Assembly: GCA_028293405.1 (NCBI GenBank)
Contig: JAQGOW010000516.1
Span: forward strand, 1-6,054
DNA from: Verrucomicrobiales bacterium
GTDB taxonomy: Bacteria > Verrucomicrobiota > Verrucomicrobiia > Limisphaerales > Palsa-1400
DNA: 6,054 nucleotides
Direction: 5' to 3'
Positions 4,915 to 6,054 of this stretch are shown piece by piece (the first letter of the stretch is position 1; each line of letters starts with the position of its first letter). The position numbers and the translations under genes are program-made. The notes under the pieces were generated by a model. It was not told where the DNA came from and searched no databases. It saw only the letters and a program-made list of their open reading frames with translations.

Positions 4915-6054
4915 ATGACTACCCTAACCCCACCCTCCCCGCGCACTGCGCCAGGCCGTTTCAGTTTCGCAGCGTTGCTAGCAGGATTGATGATTCTTTT
5001 ATTTGGCGCGTCTTCAGCCCACGCCCACTCCTCGCCCCCGGGTTGCACCGGCAGCGGTCTTGGTATTTTGTTGTTCACCGATTCGCCAGATGTGCACATC
5101 GGCGACACGCTCAATTACAGCGTCACCGTATTCAACGGCACCGGCAACGGCCCCGTCGTTTGCGACTCGACCGGCATTACCGCCTTCATCGTCACGCCCG
5201 ACCTCGTCTCGCACCCGATTACTTTAGTGCGCACGACTCTGACCAGCGGGCAATCGGATTATTATAGCAACATCGTCAGCTACGTCGTTCGCGCCCAGGA
5301 CGTCCAACCTGACGGCACCGTGCGTGCTACTGCGAGCGATACTGGCACTGTTCACCAAAACGATACCGACAGCCAAGGCGGCGGTAATCAAGGTGTGAAT
5401 ACCGAAGTCAGCTTGCCTTGCATCCAGCTGTTCGTGCAATGCACCGGCAACGTCGGCGAAAACGGCGCGATCACTTTCACCGGCTCTGTAACCAACTGCG
5501 GCAACAACACGCTCGTAGGCGTGACGGTGACGGAGTTTGTGAATGGCGGGCAAGTTCCTGTCACGTTTATTACCAATCTTCTCGCGCACCAGTCGGCGCC
5601 GTTTAGCGGCAGTTGGATTCCTTCCAATCCCTGCGCTTCGAGCACGGCGACGTTCACCGCTTCAGGCACTGACCAATTTACAAGTCACCCGCGCACGGTG
5701 ACAAATTCCGCCAGCACGACCTGCTCGCAAGTGTTGACCCCCGGCATCGCCGTCACAAAAGCATGCCCCGCCCAGCCGCCGGCACCGGGACAGTTACTCA
5801 TTTTCTCGGGCAGCGTCAGCAACACCGGTAACGTTACTTTGACCAACATCGTTGTCGTGAACAATCAACCGGCGCCCAATACGCCGGTGTTCACCTTGAC
5901 CTCACTCGCGCCTGGTGCGACGGCAAACTTTAACGGAAGTTATTTAGCGCCGACCAATTGCTCGGTCGCCGACACTTTGACCGCGAGCGCCAGCAGCCGT
6001 TGCGGAGTATTTGTTTCCGCCAACGCGAGTGCAACCTGTCCCATTTTGACCACG
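4915..6054 (+). CDS. Exported DUF11-like Ig-fold repeat protein, N-terminal part
   Basis: The frame is open from ATG 4915 through the right edge, giving 380 residues with no stop. Seen: a signal peptide with basic residues Arg10 and Arg15, a hydrophobic core (about 17-32, FSFAALLAGLMILLFG) and probable signal peptidase I cleavage after AHA (35-37). Then come beta-rich repeats of roughly 100 residues: 41-165, 166-272 and 276-380. The last two align as IQLFVQCTGN..GAITFTGSVTNCGN and IAVTKACPAQ..GQLLIFSGSVSNTGN. Cysteines recur (C176, C195, C240, C270; C284, C349, C363, C375), suggesting disulfides outside the cytoplasm. The repeat style resembles the DUF11/conserved-repeat families of large surface or secreted proteins; no enzyme motif is visible. 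The upstream region is A-rich without a clear Shine-Dalgarno, and the start is chosen because it includes the complete signal peptide; ATG 4990 would cut into it. Function is unknown, and no link to the divergent operon is evident beyond adjacency. Confidence 0.88.
   Translation, partial: MTTLTPPSPRTAPGRFSFAALLAGLMILLFGASSAHAHSSPPGCTGSGLGILLFTDSPDVHIGDTLNYSVTVFNGTGNGPVVCDSTGITAFIVTPDLVSHPITLVRTTLTSGQSDYYSNIVSYVVRAQDVQPDGTVRATASDTGTVHQNDTDSQGGGNQGVNTEVSLPCIQLFVQCTGNVGENGAITFTGSVTNCGNNTLVGVTVTEFVNGGQVPVTFITNLLAHQSAPFSGSWIPSNPCASSTATFTASGTDQFTSHPRTVTNSASTTCSQVLTPGIAVTKACPAQPPAPGQLLIFSGSVSNTGNVTLTNIVVVNNQPAPNTPVFTLTSLAPGATANFNGSYLAPTNCSVADTLTASASSRCGVFVSANASATCPILTT

Noticed and set aside
4827..5114. 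95-codon minus-strand frame across the start of the exported-protein gene
   Set aside because: It is antisense to a clear signal peptide and first repeat, and has no domain or ribosome site of its own.

Overview
This window looks like ordinary chromosomal DNA from a free-living, probably soil or aquatic bacterium of moderate to high GC. The exported repeat protein at the right end, with Cys, Asn and Thr-rich Ig-like repeats, resembles proteins common in Verrucomicrobiota and Acidobacteriota. That assignment is an impression from protein style and cannot be settled without a database search.

Positions 1 to 4495 hold a leftward (minus strand) four-gene operon. Transcription order is a Tat-exported [2Fe-2S] subunit (4495 to 3800), an FAD subunit carrying four extra cysteines (3803 to 2850), a large molybdenum-cofactor subunit (2847 to 574), and an XdhC/CoxI-family maturation factor (546 to the window's left edge, truncated). 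Subunit lengths (231, 317 and 757 residues), the Tat signal on the iron-sulfur subunit, the cysteine-rich insert in the FAD subunit and the downstream XdhC gene all match the Escherichia coli periplasmic aldehyde oxidoreductase operon paoABCD. The genes are tightly coupled: a 4-nt GTGA overlap, a 2-nt gap, then a 27-nt gap. The expected product is an exported heterotrimer that oxidises aldehydes to carboxylic acids. Electrons would pass from Mo through two [2Fe-2S] clusters to FAD and a [4Fe-4S] cluster. XdhC would stabilise and insert the cofactor before folding and export.

Positions 4496 to 4914 form a divergent intergenic region of 419 bp with no convincing gene. It holds several short inverted repeats: GGAAA-ATA-TTTCC, two competing hairpins around 4755 to 4786, TTTCCA-AAA-TGGAAA, and a perfect 12-bp palindrome AAACCGCGGTTT. 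These are candidate control elements for the two divergent units.

Positions 4915 to 6054 (plus strand) encode the first 380 residues of a secreted or surface protein: a signal peptide followed by roughly 100-residue DUF11-like beta-sandwich repeats. The gene runs off the right edge.

I see no mobile element, CRISPR array, tRNA or rRNA, and no clear evidence for an undescribed system. The least understood parts are the exported repeat protein, the Pro/Gln/Lys-rich insert in the molybdenum subunit, and the palindromes in the divergent promoter region.
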